This document shows, piece by piece, positions 56,009-64,000 of a DNA stretch of 64,000 nucleotides. The translations under genes were made by a program, and so were the position numbers. Numbering within the stretch: the stretch's first letter is position 1; each line of letters starts with the position of its first letter. The stretch is from Rhabditophanes sp. KR3021 (Eukaryota; Nematoda; Chromadorea; Rhabditida; Alloionematidae). The DNA lies in assembly GCA_963281155.1 (NCBI GenBank), contig CAUJLY010000001.1, positions 6,882,001-6,946,000 of the forward strand. Reading direction: 5' to 3'. Under the pieces are notes generated by a model that searched no databases, was not told where the DNA came from, and worked only from the letters and a program-made list of their open reading frames with translations.

Positions 56009-56617
56009 ATGAAGGTCTTTAATACTATTTTCATTCTGTTGACATTTTCTGTCCTATATTTGGTCGCAGTTCCACAAAATACTGATAAGATTAGAAAAAG
56101 CCCTTCTCACCATAAAAGAATTCATTTACCTCCCTTTATTCAGAGGCAAGCAACGGTTGCAGCTCAAAAAGAGTACTCTAAAATCTTTGAGAATAAAGCT
56201 TTAATCAAACAAGAAGTCCACGACGCCGAACTATTGTGGTCATCCAAACAACCTCAAAACATCCAAGATGCCTTCAAAAAATTCGAACTCTCCCGGGCAA
56301 AGAAAGCCGCCAAGGATCAAAATAAGTTCGAGCGCGCTGCCATAAGTGAAGAAGCCAAATTGTTACATTCAAAAATCCACTCAATCAAAAGTGACATGAC
56401 AATTACTCACCAAGAAGAGCACCAACAAATAAAGCGTCTAATGGCCAATGCATCACCATCAGTCAAAAAAGAATTATTAAATACCAAAAATCATCACAAA
56501 AAGCGTAGGCCTCATCCAAAGAAAAAGGTGACTACGACAGTTGCACCCGAGGATGCTTCTGCCCACGAACAGGTGTTGAAGGCAGGTGCAGATGATGCCA
56601 CAAAACATCTTTTATAA
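56009..56617 (+). CDS. Secreted helical protein, SXP/RAL-2-like
   Basis: A 202-residue secreted protein. Residues 1-21 form a signal peptide (MKVFNTIFILLTFSVLYLVA). After a basic segment the body is alpha-helical and charged: AAQKEYSKIFENKALIKQEV, DAFKKFELSRAKKAAKDQNK, ISEEAKLLHSKIHSIKSDMT. The order (an A-x-x-E-Y-x-x-I-x-x-N motif, then alternating helices) resembles the nematode SXP/RAL-2 (DUF148) family of secreted proteins, some known as parasite antigens. The C-terminus is His/Lys-rich (NHHKKRRPHPKKK) and ends with a Thr/Ala stretch. Family call is tentative, secretion is well supported. Confidence 0.6.
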   Translation: MKVFNTIFILLTFSVLYLVAVPQNTDKIRKSPSHHKRIHLPPFIQRQATVAAQKEYSKIFENKALIKQEVHDAELLWSSKQPQNIQDAFKKFELSRAKKAAKDQNKFERAAISEEAKLLHSKIHSIKSDMTITHQEEHQQIKRLMANASPSVKKELLNTKNHHKKRRPHPKKKVTTTVAPEDASAHEQVLKAGADDATKHLL

Positions 56618-56775
56618 ATAAATGATAACATTTTTTGTATTACTTTAAATGAATAAAACACACACTTTTTGTATCAGAAATTTATTTAAAAAACGGATAT
56701 TAATCTAATTAAAAAGACAGAAATGGTGATTACCACCACATAACAACAATAAAACAATTAATTAACAACAGAAAT

Positions 56776-57989
56776 TCAAAAAGCAAGAGGAACTCTACTT
56801 AATTCAACTTTCTTAATAGAATAGCCAGCCGAGGAAGTTAAAATTTCACCCATTTCACTGGACAAAGCTTTGTAAATTGCAGCAGACTCTTTGAGACTGG
56901 TGAAAGTTTCGGCCATAAATCCCCAAGCTTGAGTCCAATTGTAGAAACGACGAATAAAGTCGTGGGTGTCGGGTGTCCAGAGGAACTTTTGGAAGTGAGA
57001 GTCAAGGAGAACGCAACTTAACTGCATCATCTTTTGATAGTAGAGACCATTTTCATTGCAAATTGGGGCATCGATGAACCATTTCATGATTTTGAGGACC
57101 TCTTCCACTGTGAGGGTCTTTTCCAAGATAGCTCCCAGGTTGGATGAGCCAAAACCTTTTAGTAGTAATTTCTCGAATAGTGCTCGAGAAACTTCTGTTT
57201 GGCCATGGTTAACAATAGCCTTGATCATCTTAGCAAAGGTAATATCATTAAAAGACATTCCACTTTGCAAGATCAAAAATTCCAGTAACTCAAAGGCACT
57301 AATTTCAATTATCTTGTCTGTCAAGTACTCGGCACTCTCAAGCGAAAGGCATTTGCCAACCATGACAGCATTGAAAACCTCCGTGGCATCCTTCTTCGCA
57401 ATCAAGTGGTTTATTAGCACTTTTTCACCCTCTTGCTCCAATCTTTCAACCATGTCGCAAGGACTCTTTAAGAAAGCAGGAACAGAACCAACTAAAGCTT
57501 TCCAATTAGCATCTGAGTTTTTGTTGGTGAATGCTTTGACTTTAGCGAAGAATGGATTGCTGGTTTGGAGTTTTTTAGGAGTTGTTGTGAATCCTTTGAG
57601 TACTTTAACAGGCTCTTTGGCTGACTTTCCGATGTTCAAAGAATTAGCAGGAAATCTAAAAATAATTATTTCAATTCATTTCATCTTTTCCTACCTTAAT
57701 GAAACTTCGGCAATATTTGTTGATGATCTCAATGTCAAGACAAAACTCTCATCATCATACTCGATATGGTTGGGATAATTTTTGTCTGGCCAGGAGAAAG
57801 TTTTCTTTCCAATCAACAAAGTTTTGCCATTAGTCACTTGGTTTATTTCGATTTCTAATTTGAACTTTTGACCTGAAATTCGGATTAGAAAAGTTTTATT
57901 AAAAGCAACGTACCTTCAACTGATGTCTCGTCTAATGTAATGAGGGAAAATTTTCCATAGTAATCGTTGTAGATTTGGGACTCGATCAT
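56776..57989 (-). CDS. Unrecognised 377-residue protein with helical C-terminal region
   Basis: Family not certain. Exons 57989-57914, 57872-57695 and 57655-56776; introns 40 and 39 nt; frames join. The N-terminal 90 residues look beta-rich (YYGKFSLITLDETSVEGQKF, TNGKTLLIGKKTF, FVLTLRSSTNIAEVSLRF). The C-terminal two thirds are helical repeats (LTDKIIEISAFELLEFLILQ, VEEVLKIMKWFIDAP, MMQLSCVLLDSHFQKFLWTP). The last segment, a LLDSHF motif followed by a long helix, has a faint likeness to the C-terminal region of the nucleolar protein NOL11; this is only a lead. No signal peptide. It shares a 222-bp divergent promoter region with the MIF4G-like gene at 58212. Confidence 0.6.
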
Positions 57990-58211
57990 TGTATTAATCT
58001 ACTTTGGATTACCATTAATTATCCAAATAAATACTTTGAAATCAAAAAGATATCTTTCGTTTTGGGAAATTTGTTTGAGATGCTATTTTCCAAAGCCGTG
58101 GGAAGACCATGTTAGCATTTAGTTGCTTTGACATAAAAACTCATTTTGTTTATTAGAGATCCTTATTTGGATTTACTTAATTGGCCAACATATATCAAAA
58201 AGATCATAAAA
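57990..58211. promoter_or_regulatory. Short divergent promoter region
   Basis: 222 bp separate the start codons of two genes transcribed away from each other, so both promoters must lie here. No TATA-like or initiator motif stands out against the AT-rich background. Confidence 0.4.
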
Positions 58212-59148
58212 ATGGGAGTCCACAAATATAACTACGGTAAACATTGCAAGCAACCTTGGCAAGGGAGATCACATCAGGATTTATCACCCAAAGAAGCCTA
58301 CAACACTGCCAATCAAATCCAGATTAAGTCGGGACAAGATATTATTGATATGTTCAAAGAATTAGATACAGGTGCTTACATAACAGCTACAGATATGGGC
58401 AAGTTTATTTAATCATTACATTTAATTTAATTTGTTTAGGCGATGTATTCCGCAACAAATCACATTTGCTAACTGCTGAACAAGTTAAAGAGCTGGCCAA
58501 GGAAATGGTAGAATCTGCAGTTCATAAGGATAATGCTGCTTTTGTTGTGCCGTTGTTTTGTAATTTGTTGGAGATACAGAAGTTTGCGGAAAGTGTGAAT
58601 GAGTGTTTTGAAAGTAAATTGGATGAGCTTATCTTGATTGTTGGAGAAGAAAAAAAGTTAAGTAATTTCGGAGCGAATTACATCTCCACCATTATATCAA
58701 TTAAATGGCCAACACAACATTTGCTGCTATCTCAGGAAGTCGGAACTATCGTGGAAAATCTTATTGTATATGATGCCGTTGCAACCATCAAAGGATGGGT
58801 TGATGAGGTCAAAGTCCTATCGTTAATACATCTCCATGAGGAATTATCTGAAGAAAATAGAACCATCTTAAATAACTGCCTCCGTTGCATAATTCACTTA
58901 TTTAATGCTTGCAATGAAAAAATATGGATTCGGAGATACGACATATACGAATACATAGCTAGTGTAATCAAGCCTTCTCTAGTCAAAAGAAATCACGTCG
59001 ACAAGTAAGTGAATTTCCGTATTTTAAGTTATTTTTTAATTTCAGAGATGTCAAACAACAATTGCTCAAAGTGGGATTCAAAATGGGTGAATTAACTCGC
59101 AAAATTCAGAGTAAATATGTTGATAGTGAATGCCAAAGTGAATTATGA
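58212..59148 (+). CDS. MIF4G-domain-like protein
   Basis: 284 residues from exons 58212-58398, 58440-59004 and 59046-59148. Intron 1 has a GC donor (G/GCAAGT ... TTTAG), intron 2 a normal GT donor; phases 1 and 2 agree. The central region consists of paired helices: LTAEQVKELAKEMVESAVHK, AAFVVPLFCNLLEIQKFAES, FESKLDELI, and a later stretch from ENLIVYDAVATIKGWVDEVK on through LNNCLRCIIHLFNACNE. This resembles a single MIF4G domain as found in MIF4GD/SLIP1 and CTIF, which bind translation or histone-mRNA factors. The basic N-terminus (HKYNYGKHCKQPWQGRSHQD) may bind RNA. Family call rests on helix pattern and is moderate. Confidence 0.6.
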
Positions 59149-59437
59149 TTGTGATACCTCAAGTAGTTTTTTTAATGCAAATAATGATGTCTTTTTAATA
59201 TGAATAGCCATTACCTTAATAAATTCACTAATGTACATGCAATAATATGTTTAACTTAATGATGTACTTTTTTCAATTCATGATCTTCGAATTAGCTTTT
59301 TATCAATTTCACTAACGCATATTTTTATAATTTTAAGCCCTGTATTATTGATCATATGCAAATGAAACTACTAAAAAGCACTCAAAAATTCGTTTTGTTT
59401 AAACGCGTTGAGTGCTGCTTTTATAATTTACGGGACA

Positions 59438-60681
59438 ATGAAAGACATAATATTTGTTATTATTTCTGTCATTTTTCTAATGTGGACTTTTGTCGTTTTA
59501 TGTTTTGTTGGCTTAGCAACAGCTAAATTCAAAGATTGTGAATTTGATTTGGTAATGGTTGAAATTGTAAGTTAAAACTTTAATGAAGCTAATTAATGTT
59601 TTAGCTTGTACGTCATGGAGATCGAACACCTTATCATATCTTTAACTTCTCGATTAATGCAAATTACAAATACCCATCTGGGTTAGGTTTATTAACACCT
59701 CTTGGTGTCAATCAAACTAAAATGGTTGGAGAACGAATCAAAAATAATTATGGTTTAAAAAAGGGTCTTTACAATCCTTTTAGTAATGACTGTCCTGAAA
59801 CTATCTTTGTAAGAAGCACATCATCACAAAGAGCTATTGATACAGCTAGTAATATAATTGATGGAATGTTTTTATCGAATGTGAGTGGAGTTGAAGCAAC
59901 TGAACAAAATTATAAAACTTTGTACAATCAAACCCAAATACCCATAGTTATTGTTCCTCAGCAAGAGGATTCTCGGATGCACCATGCTTTTCCTTGTAAA
60001 AAGAGAGCCAAAATTTACAGGAGTCGTTTCAATGATACTAATATTCAAAAACATGTATTTTACAAATACAGAGATATTATTGAACTATTCAAGACAAAAG
60101 GAAATACGGAAATAACTGATTATCATGAATTTCGGGAAGTTTTTGATTCTATATTCACAGAAAAACATTATTTTGGGTTGAAACAACCTGATTGGCTAAC
60201 TGAGGAAGTATATGAAAGATATTTCAAAGCAATTAATGAATCTGTCGATTATACAAATGGGGCAGCCGGATACGATCAACCTGAAAGTGTTGAAATAAAG
60301 AAAAATCTCCTAGGCGAGTTATTTTATGAAATGGTATCAAATTTGAAAGACAAAGCGATTTTTGGACCGGAAAAACCAAACATAATTATTTATTCTGCAC
60401 ATGATATCACAGTATTTATGATTTCTCTTTCCCTTAAAATCAAAAAGAAAATAATTGGAGATAGCTGGATGCACTATACAGGTTCGATTGGTTTTGAACT
60501 TCATCTTCAAAAAGCCACTGGAAAATATTTTGTCAGAGTCATTTGGTCTGACAATGCTTATACTGAGTACAAACCAGTTACTAAATATGTTTCTGGATGC
60601 GGAGGAGAAGATTACTGCGAACTTGGTGTTTTTACTAAAATAAGTGAAAAATACATGCTTGCTCCGGGCAGTGAATGCTGA
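59438..60681 (+). CDS. Histidine acid phosphatase family protein, copy 2
   Basis: Paralogue of the gene at 16361. Exons 59438-59566 and 59605-60681, 38-nt phase-0 intron directly before the catalytic motif, exactly where copy 1 has its intron; 401 residues. Signal/anchor segment: FVIISVIFLMWTFVVLCFVG. Catalytic motif LVRHGDRTP with His47 and donor pair His309-Asp310 in YSAHDITVF are intact; RHGDRTP is the canonical form. Other shared stretches: KHYFGLKQPDWLTEEVYERY and the C-terminal VIWSDNAYTEYKP. Several N-x-S/T sequons fit a secreted or lysosomal enzyme. Likely active; phosphate-ester substrate unknown. Confidence 0.9.
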
Positions 60682-61269
60682 TGTTTCTGTGATTCTTTCA
60701 TCTATTCTAATAAATATTATATTATAATTGGTTTACTCACATACTACATATTATTACATCATCGCTGATCCATTGCAGTTGGTGTGCATAAAATCGTAGT
60801 CGGTATTTAATAAATTCGTTGCACGTAACATGTGCACAAAGCCAACAGTCATCAATTAGACTGTTTCATAATGAGTGATATTACATCATTTGACTAGGAG
60901 GAATTCCCTTACTAGGCAGATTAATGTAATATGATGAGTTGCTGTACGTAAAACAACAGCTAAAGTAATATTAATTCGTCAATTTCAACAATCTTAAATA
61001 ATTGTACAGTTGCAATATTGTTTCACGGTGATTCACGTCACTTGTTGGGCTAGGAGGAATTCCCTTACTAGACAGATTGATGTAATATGAAGACTTCTGA
61101 ATCAATTTAAGGCTGAGGATCAAAAGATCCTTTTTGTCATTTTTACACACACAACCTTTTTAGTTAATAAGTTTTGCATGTAAATTATCTTCAAAAGACG
61201 TGTAAGTTATTATTACTATAATTTGATGAAGTACAGCAAAAAAAAAATTTACAAATTTTACTAAAGCTA
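60682..61269. other. Intergenic region with hairpins and direct repeat
   Basis: About 0.6 kb between converging genes. The first part holds the acid phosphatase 3' end (AATAAA near 60711). From 60790 to 61136 there is a concentration of inverted repeats and a 41-nt direct repeat, listed separately as a possible structured RNA locus. Confidence 0.5.
60845..61136. repeat. Cluster of inverted repeats around a duplicated palindromic motif
   Basis: Two copies (60894-60934 and 61050-61090, 156 bp apart) of a 41-nt sequence built on CTAGGAGGAATTCCCTTACT, with two mismatches. Copy 1 is also enclosed by ATATTACAT (60879-60887) and ATGTAATAT (60924-60932), so it can form a long stem. A hairpin ACAGTC-N8-GACTGT lies at 60845-60864. 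AGGATCAAAAGATCCTTTTT at 61116-61135 is a hairpin plus T-run, as at the end of a pol III or other small RNA transcript. Seen directly; function unknown. Confidence 0.5.
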
Positions 61270-61641
61270 TTAAAAGATGCGCGCAATTAAAAAAATTAAA
61301 TATGATGATATATTAAAAATTGATATTTTTCCGTTTATTTTAAGTTTAATCTTAAGTGGACCTGAATTGTGACATGCCTTCGGCGCGATGATAAGGTACG
61401 GATCTGTCCTTTCATTATCATTTTCAAACATGCCAAAACAAAAATGTTCAAGTTTGTTAGTAGTAGTAAATGTGAGATAGTCGTCTTCACTCAAAAAGTC
61501 ATCATCCCATAGATCAACTTTAGTATTGATGACAGGAGAATCGTCCCAATGTAAAATCCCGCACATCTTGAGTCTTTGGAGGCCAAGAAATAGAGTATTG
61601 ACTTGGAGACAGAGCACAAATAGAAGAATAAATCTTTGCAT
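61270..61641 (-). CDS. Transthyretin-like (TTL/ttr) secreted protein, divergent
   Basis: Second transthyretin-like gene. Starting at the ATG at 61641 it encodes 123 residues in one exon; an upstream in-frame TTG is ignored. Signal peptide: MQRFILLFVLCLQVNTLFLG. Mature domain: LQRLKMCGILHWDDSPVINT (first strand, with the usual G-x-L-x-W/C pattern), KVDLWDDDFLSEDDYLTF (the K-V-x-L-W-D-D-D motif is diagnostic), and DPYLIIAPKACHNSG (the D-P-Y-L-x-I strand). The K-T-D-S-x-G turn is degraded (TTTNKLEHFCFG). The last 20 residues are hydrophobic and atypical (NISSYLIFLIARIF). It faces the acid phosphatase at 59438. Confidence 0.72.
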   Translation of the reverse strand: MQRFILLFVLCLQVNTLFLGLQRLKMCGILHWDDSPVINTKVDLWDDDFLSEDDYLTFTTTNKLEHFCFGMFENDNERTDPYLIIAPKACHNSGPLKIKLKINGKISIFNISSYLIFLIARIF

Positions 61642-61982
61642 CTTTGGACTTGTGATGTTAATTAAATGCAACAGTTGTTTTCAAGGTTTTTGAGAGTCAA
61701 AATTTTAATTTCTTACACATTCTTTACAGATTAGCATGTTCATTTAATTAATTGCATTGTAATATTGAAAATATCCTTTCTATACTAACATTTTGCCGAA
61801 CAAGTGGCAGCTTTAAAAGCATCAGAAAGAATATAAAATTTGCCAAATTAAATAACAAACACCTGATTAAAAAATAACCGCTCATTTATTATAAATCTAA
61901 TTAAAAAAACAATAAGTGCAATAAAACAAATTAATCAAAAAATAACTTATTTACACACAAAAAAGGATGAAAGAATTTGTTA
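61642..61982. other. Intergenic spacer
   Basis: About 340 bp between two minus-strand genes, AT-rich; it contains the 3' UTR of the Integrator gene. Nothing else seen. Confidence 0.45.
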
Positions 61983-64000
61983 TTATAATTTAATTTTCTT
62001 AGCCCTATATTTTTCTAAGTCAGCTTCAAGATCTTTGATGATCGTAGGAAATTCAAGCCTACGACATTCGCGAATACAGAATTCGAGAATTGCTTCGTAG
62101 TCTGCTGGGGTCCAGGAGTCATCTAATAAGGCTTTTAGTTTTTCATAGATTATGGAGGAAGGATTTTCCAGACGAACTGTTGTGATTATGCTTTGCTTGA
62201 CACTTTGGATGTCAGTTAGGGACATTTTGCGCTTTCTTGAGATTAGGGGAGTGGGGGATTCTAACTTACCATTCATACAATGGAAATCTTGTAAAGTTAC
62301 CGCGGCAAGTGAAACCTTTTTCCTTTTAATTTTGTTTGGATTTACGGATAAGTCGGAGATGGATGAGACGGAATGAGATCGTTTACCATGAGTTATCATT
62401 GAACTCCCATTGCCATTGGATGTTGGCGGATTGCTTGAAATTAAAGGACCTTTTGGCAAATTTACATTTTCTGGGCTTTCCGATAATCCATTCGGCGATT
62501 CCTTGTTTTCTCTTGATTTCAGACTAGCTGAGTCGAATTTAGGACCGGTGGGGAATTGCTCAGTGCATTTCAATTCGTAAAATGATTTAACTTTATCTAA
62601 TATATTATCTTCTGGCAACATTTTGAGATCAGGAGTGGCTGCTCGAGATTCATAATCTGATTCAAATCCATCTGAAGACTCGGCATCTGTCGTATCACTA
62701 GCATATCCATCTGTCCGCAGCATTCCAAGTGCTTGTCCTTGCTTTCTTCTCATGAAAGACATTACGCGATCCATGTCAACAGGCCCCTTCTTTCTTTTCA
62801 TCATTTCAGTAGCTCGGCACAAATATCCTGCTTCTTTGTTCCTTCTATTCCCATTAGATGATTCGCTCACATTTTCCTCTCCAACTTCATCAATCTCCAT
62901 CGGAGACTTTTTGTTATCACCCTTGAATGGGTTACCAAATTCATGATGACCCATCTTTTTTCCACTAAGCTCAGCAAATGCATCTCTTAGTGGCTTGTAA
63001 CCCAAAGAAAGCCGCTTAATGTTATAAGCATCATAATCACCCATCAAAACAATCTTCTGCTGATGCCATTCTTCAACAGAAAACAAATTTTTCTTTTCAC
63101 CCGGAACTCCACCTTGAAAGGGGGAAAGATTCTTTTCGTTTGCAATAAATTCACAATTTGCCATTATCTTCAAAGTTTGATCAAGTAGGCCACTTCTATT
63201 GCCTCGTTCGTGTGGGTATCTTTTCAAGGCAAATGAATTCTTATAACTATGATGCAATCTAAAAGGAGTATACATAGGATTAGTGGAAAATTCAATTTTC
63301 AAATTCTTCATCTTATTAGACAGATTTACAGCGTCCGTAGCTCCCAAGTTATTGGACAAATCACAAAAATCATAAGTACTTTTCTGCTCTCCATAAGTAA
63401 AAACACTTCTCTTGACTTCGAATGACACTGGTTGATTATTCTGCAGAAGAGTAATACTGCTGTTTGGTCCCGTAATCATATTCAAACTTTGTACCAAAGC
63501 TATTGCTCCTGTAATGTTAGCTTTTACAAAGTTGGCACTTTCGTCAAATTCTTTTTTACTGCAATCTTTTGTTTTTTGGAGGACTTCAGTGATTAGATAT
63601 TGAGAATAACCGGCTGTATTAATCATCGACATATTTTGTTCAAAGCATCCTAGCAGGAGCTTTCTTTTAGAGAATTGTTTTTTCAAATTTTGGTAATAAT
63701 AAAAAGGTGTCTCCTTTAGGAGTTTTTCAAAACGATTATTTAAGTCTTGATCGAGTCTGTAATTTTTTGTCTTGTACTCAACCAACATATCGTTGACTTT
63801 AGGAAAATTGTAAGGTAATAAAAAGAGTGAAACTGAGGAAAGATTCGTATTTGGTTTGAGGAAGCCCATTGTTTCTCCGTACCCTTTTGTGGGTCCAGAA
63901 TTTTCGATGTAAATTGGCCAGCAAGGTAAGTTAGGTGGTGCGGTTCCTGTATTTTGAGTTGCCATTGCCGAAGCTGTTCGTAGCATCAAATTGGTCAAGG
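61983..64000 (-). CDS. dic-1: Integrator complex subunit 6 (C-terminal part; 5' end outside window)
   Basis: Subunit of the nuclear Integrator complex, which cleaves nascent snRNAs and prematurely terminates mRNA transcription, and recruits PP2A through this arm of the complex. The open frame continues past the window edge, so the N-terminal VWA domain is not seen; about 670 residues are. Matches to INTS6: CWPIYIENSGPTKGYGETMG then FLKPNTNLSSVSLFLLPYNF, FYYYQNLKKQFSKRK, and the diagnostic MGDYDAY with FGNPFKGDNKKSPMEIDEVG (human FGNPFKLDKKGMMIDEAD). A long Ser-rich disordered linker with several KRK clusters follows, then a C-terminal helical domain (YEAILEFCIRECRRLEFPTI) ending in a basic tail. 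One exon in this window. Symbol from the C. elegans orthologue. Confidence 0.9.
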   Translation of the reverse strand, partial: LTNLMLRTASAMATQNTGTAPPNLPCWPIYIENSGPTKGYGETMGFLKPNTNLSSVSLFLLPYNFPKVNDMLVEYKTKNYRLDQDLNNRFEKLLKETPFYYYQNLKKQFSKRKLLLGCFEQNMSMINTAGYSQYLITEVLQKTKDCSKKEFDESANFVKANITGAIALVQSLNMITGPNSSITLLQNNQPVSFEVKRSVFTYGEQKSTYDFCDLSNNLGATDAVNLSNKMKNLKIEFSTNPMYTPFRLHHSYKNSFALKRYPHERGNRSGLLDQTLKIMANCEFIANEKNLSPFQGGVPGEKKNLFSVEEWHQQKIVLMGDYDAYNIKRLSLGYKPLRDAFAELSGKKMGHHEFGNPFKGDNKKSPMEIDEVGEENVSESSNGNRRNKEAGYLCRATEMMKRKKGPVDMDRVMSFMRRKQGQALGMLRTDGYASDTTDAESSDGFESDYESRAATPDLKMLPEDNILDKVKSFYELKCTEQFPTGPKFDSASLKSRENKESPNGLSESPENVNLPKGPLISSNPPTSNGNGSSMITHGKRSHSVSSISDLSVNPNKIKRKKVSLAAVTLQDFHCMNGKLESPTPLISRKRKMSLTDIQSVKQSIITTVRLENPSSIIYEKLKALLDDSWTPADYEAILEFCIRECRRLEFPTIIKDLEADLEKYRAKKIKL

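Noticed and set aside
1..64000. SL1-type spliced leader RNA, tRNA, rRNA, CRISPR array or intact transposon
   Set aside because: I looked for the SL1 core, tRNA boxes, direct-repeat arrays and transposase or reverse-transcriptase motifs on both strands and found none I could support.

Overview
The window reads as nuclear DNA of a nematode. The genes include an innexin, two transthyretin-like secreted proteins, lipid-binding proteins of the FABP fold, a serpentine chemoreceptor, an astacin (NAS) protease, a TIL-type inhibitor and an SXP/RAL-2-like secreted protein. Most introns are 36-71 nt, with GTAAGT-like donors and TTTAG or TTTCAG acceptors, and the intergenic DNA is very AT-rich. The intron-poor genes would fit a clade IV (Strongyloides/Rhabditophanes-like) worm, but that placement is a guess. 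All exon joins given here were made by eye from frame, splice signals and protein family alignment.

Layout. 1-2072: 3' part of SSRP1 (FACT complex). 2441-2958: small basic protein. 3951-6036: two tandem FABP genes with the same phase-1 intron. 6345-7175: decayed copy of the actin-capping protein beta subunit. 10004: neuropeptide precursor with two F-x-x-x-R-amide peptides. 12738-19396: metabolic/secretory block of mitochondrial ACSF2-type acyl-CoA synthetase, transthyretin-like protein, histidine acid phosphatase, and a catalytically dead, truncated ACSF2 paralogue. 20095-33937: serpentine receptor, several unrecognised proteins and a TIL inhibitor. 34100-35746: sphingosine-1-phosphate lyase. 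37449-41465: a 987-residue protein with two aromatic amino acid decarboxylase domains. 42531-44042: innexin. 44043-48294: gene-poor stretch. 48295-64000: single-pass membrane protein, CDKL kinase, astacin, SXP/RAL-2-like protein, divergent pair (unknown / MIF4G-like), second histidine acid phosphatase, second transthyretin-like protein, and the C-terminal part of Integrator subunit 6.

The most striking gene is the double decarboxylase. Its first domain has lost the PLP lysine and the PLP-binding His and Asp, but keeps the GFSW segment and the Tyr-containing catalytic loop. Its second domain keeps the cofactor residues but lacks both of those segments. In aromatic decarboxylase dimers these are elements one subunit lends to the active site of the other, so the two halves look complementary: one polypeptide that could fold as a single-active-site pseudo-heterodimer. 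It lies head-to-head with the S1P lyase, another member of the same PLP fold family.

Other points of interest are the in-frame but dead ACSF2 paralogue, the repeated pairing of acid phosphatase with transthyretin-like genes at both ends of the window, and several hairpin-forming repeats outside genes that could be small structured RNAs.
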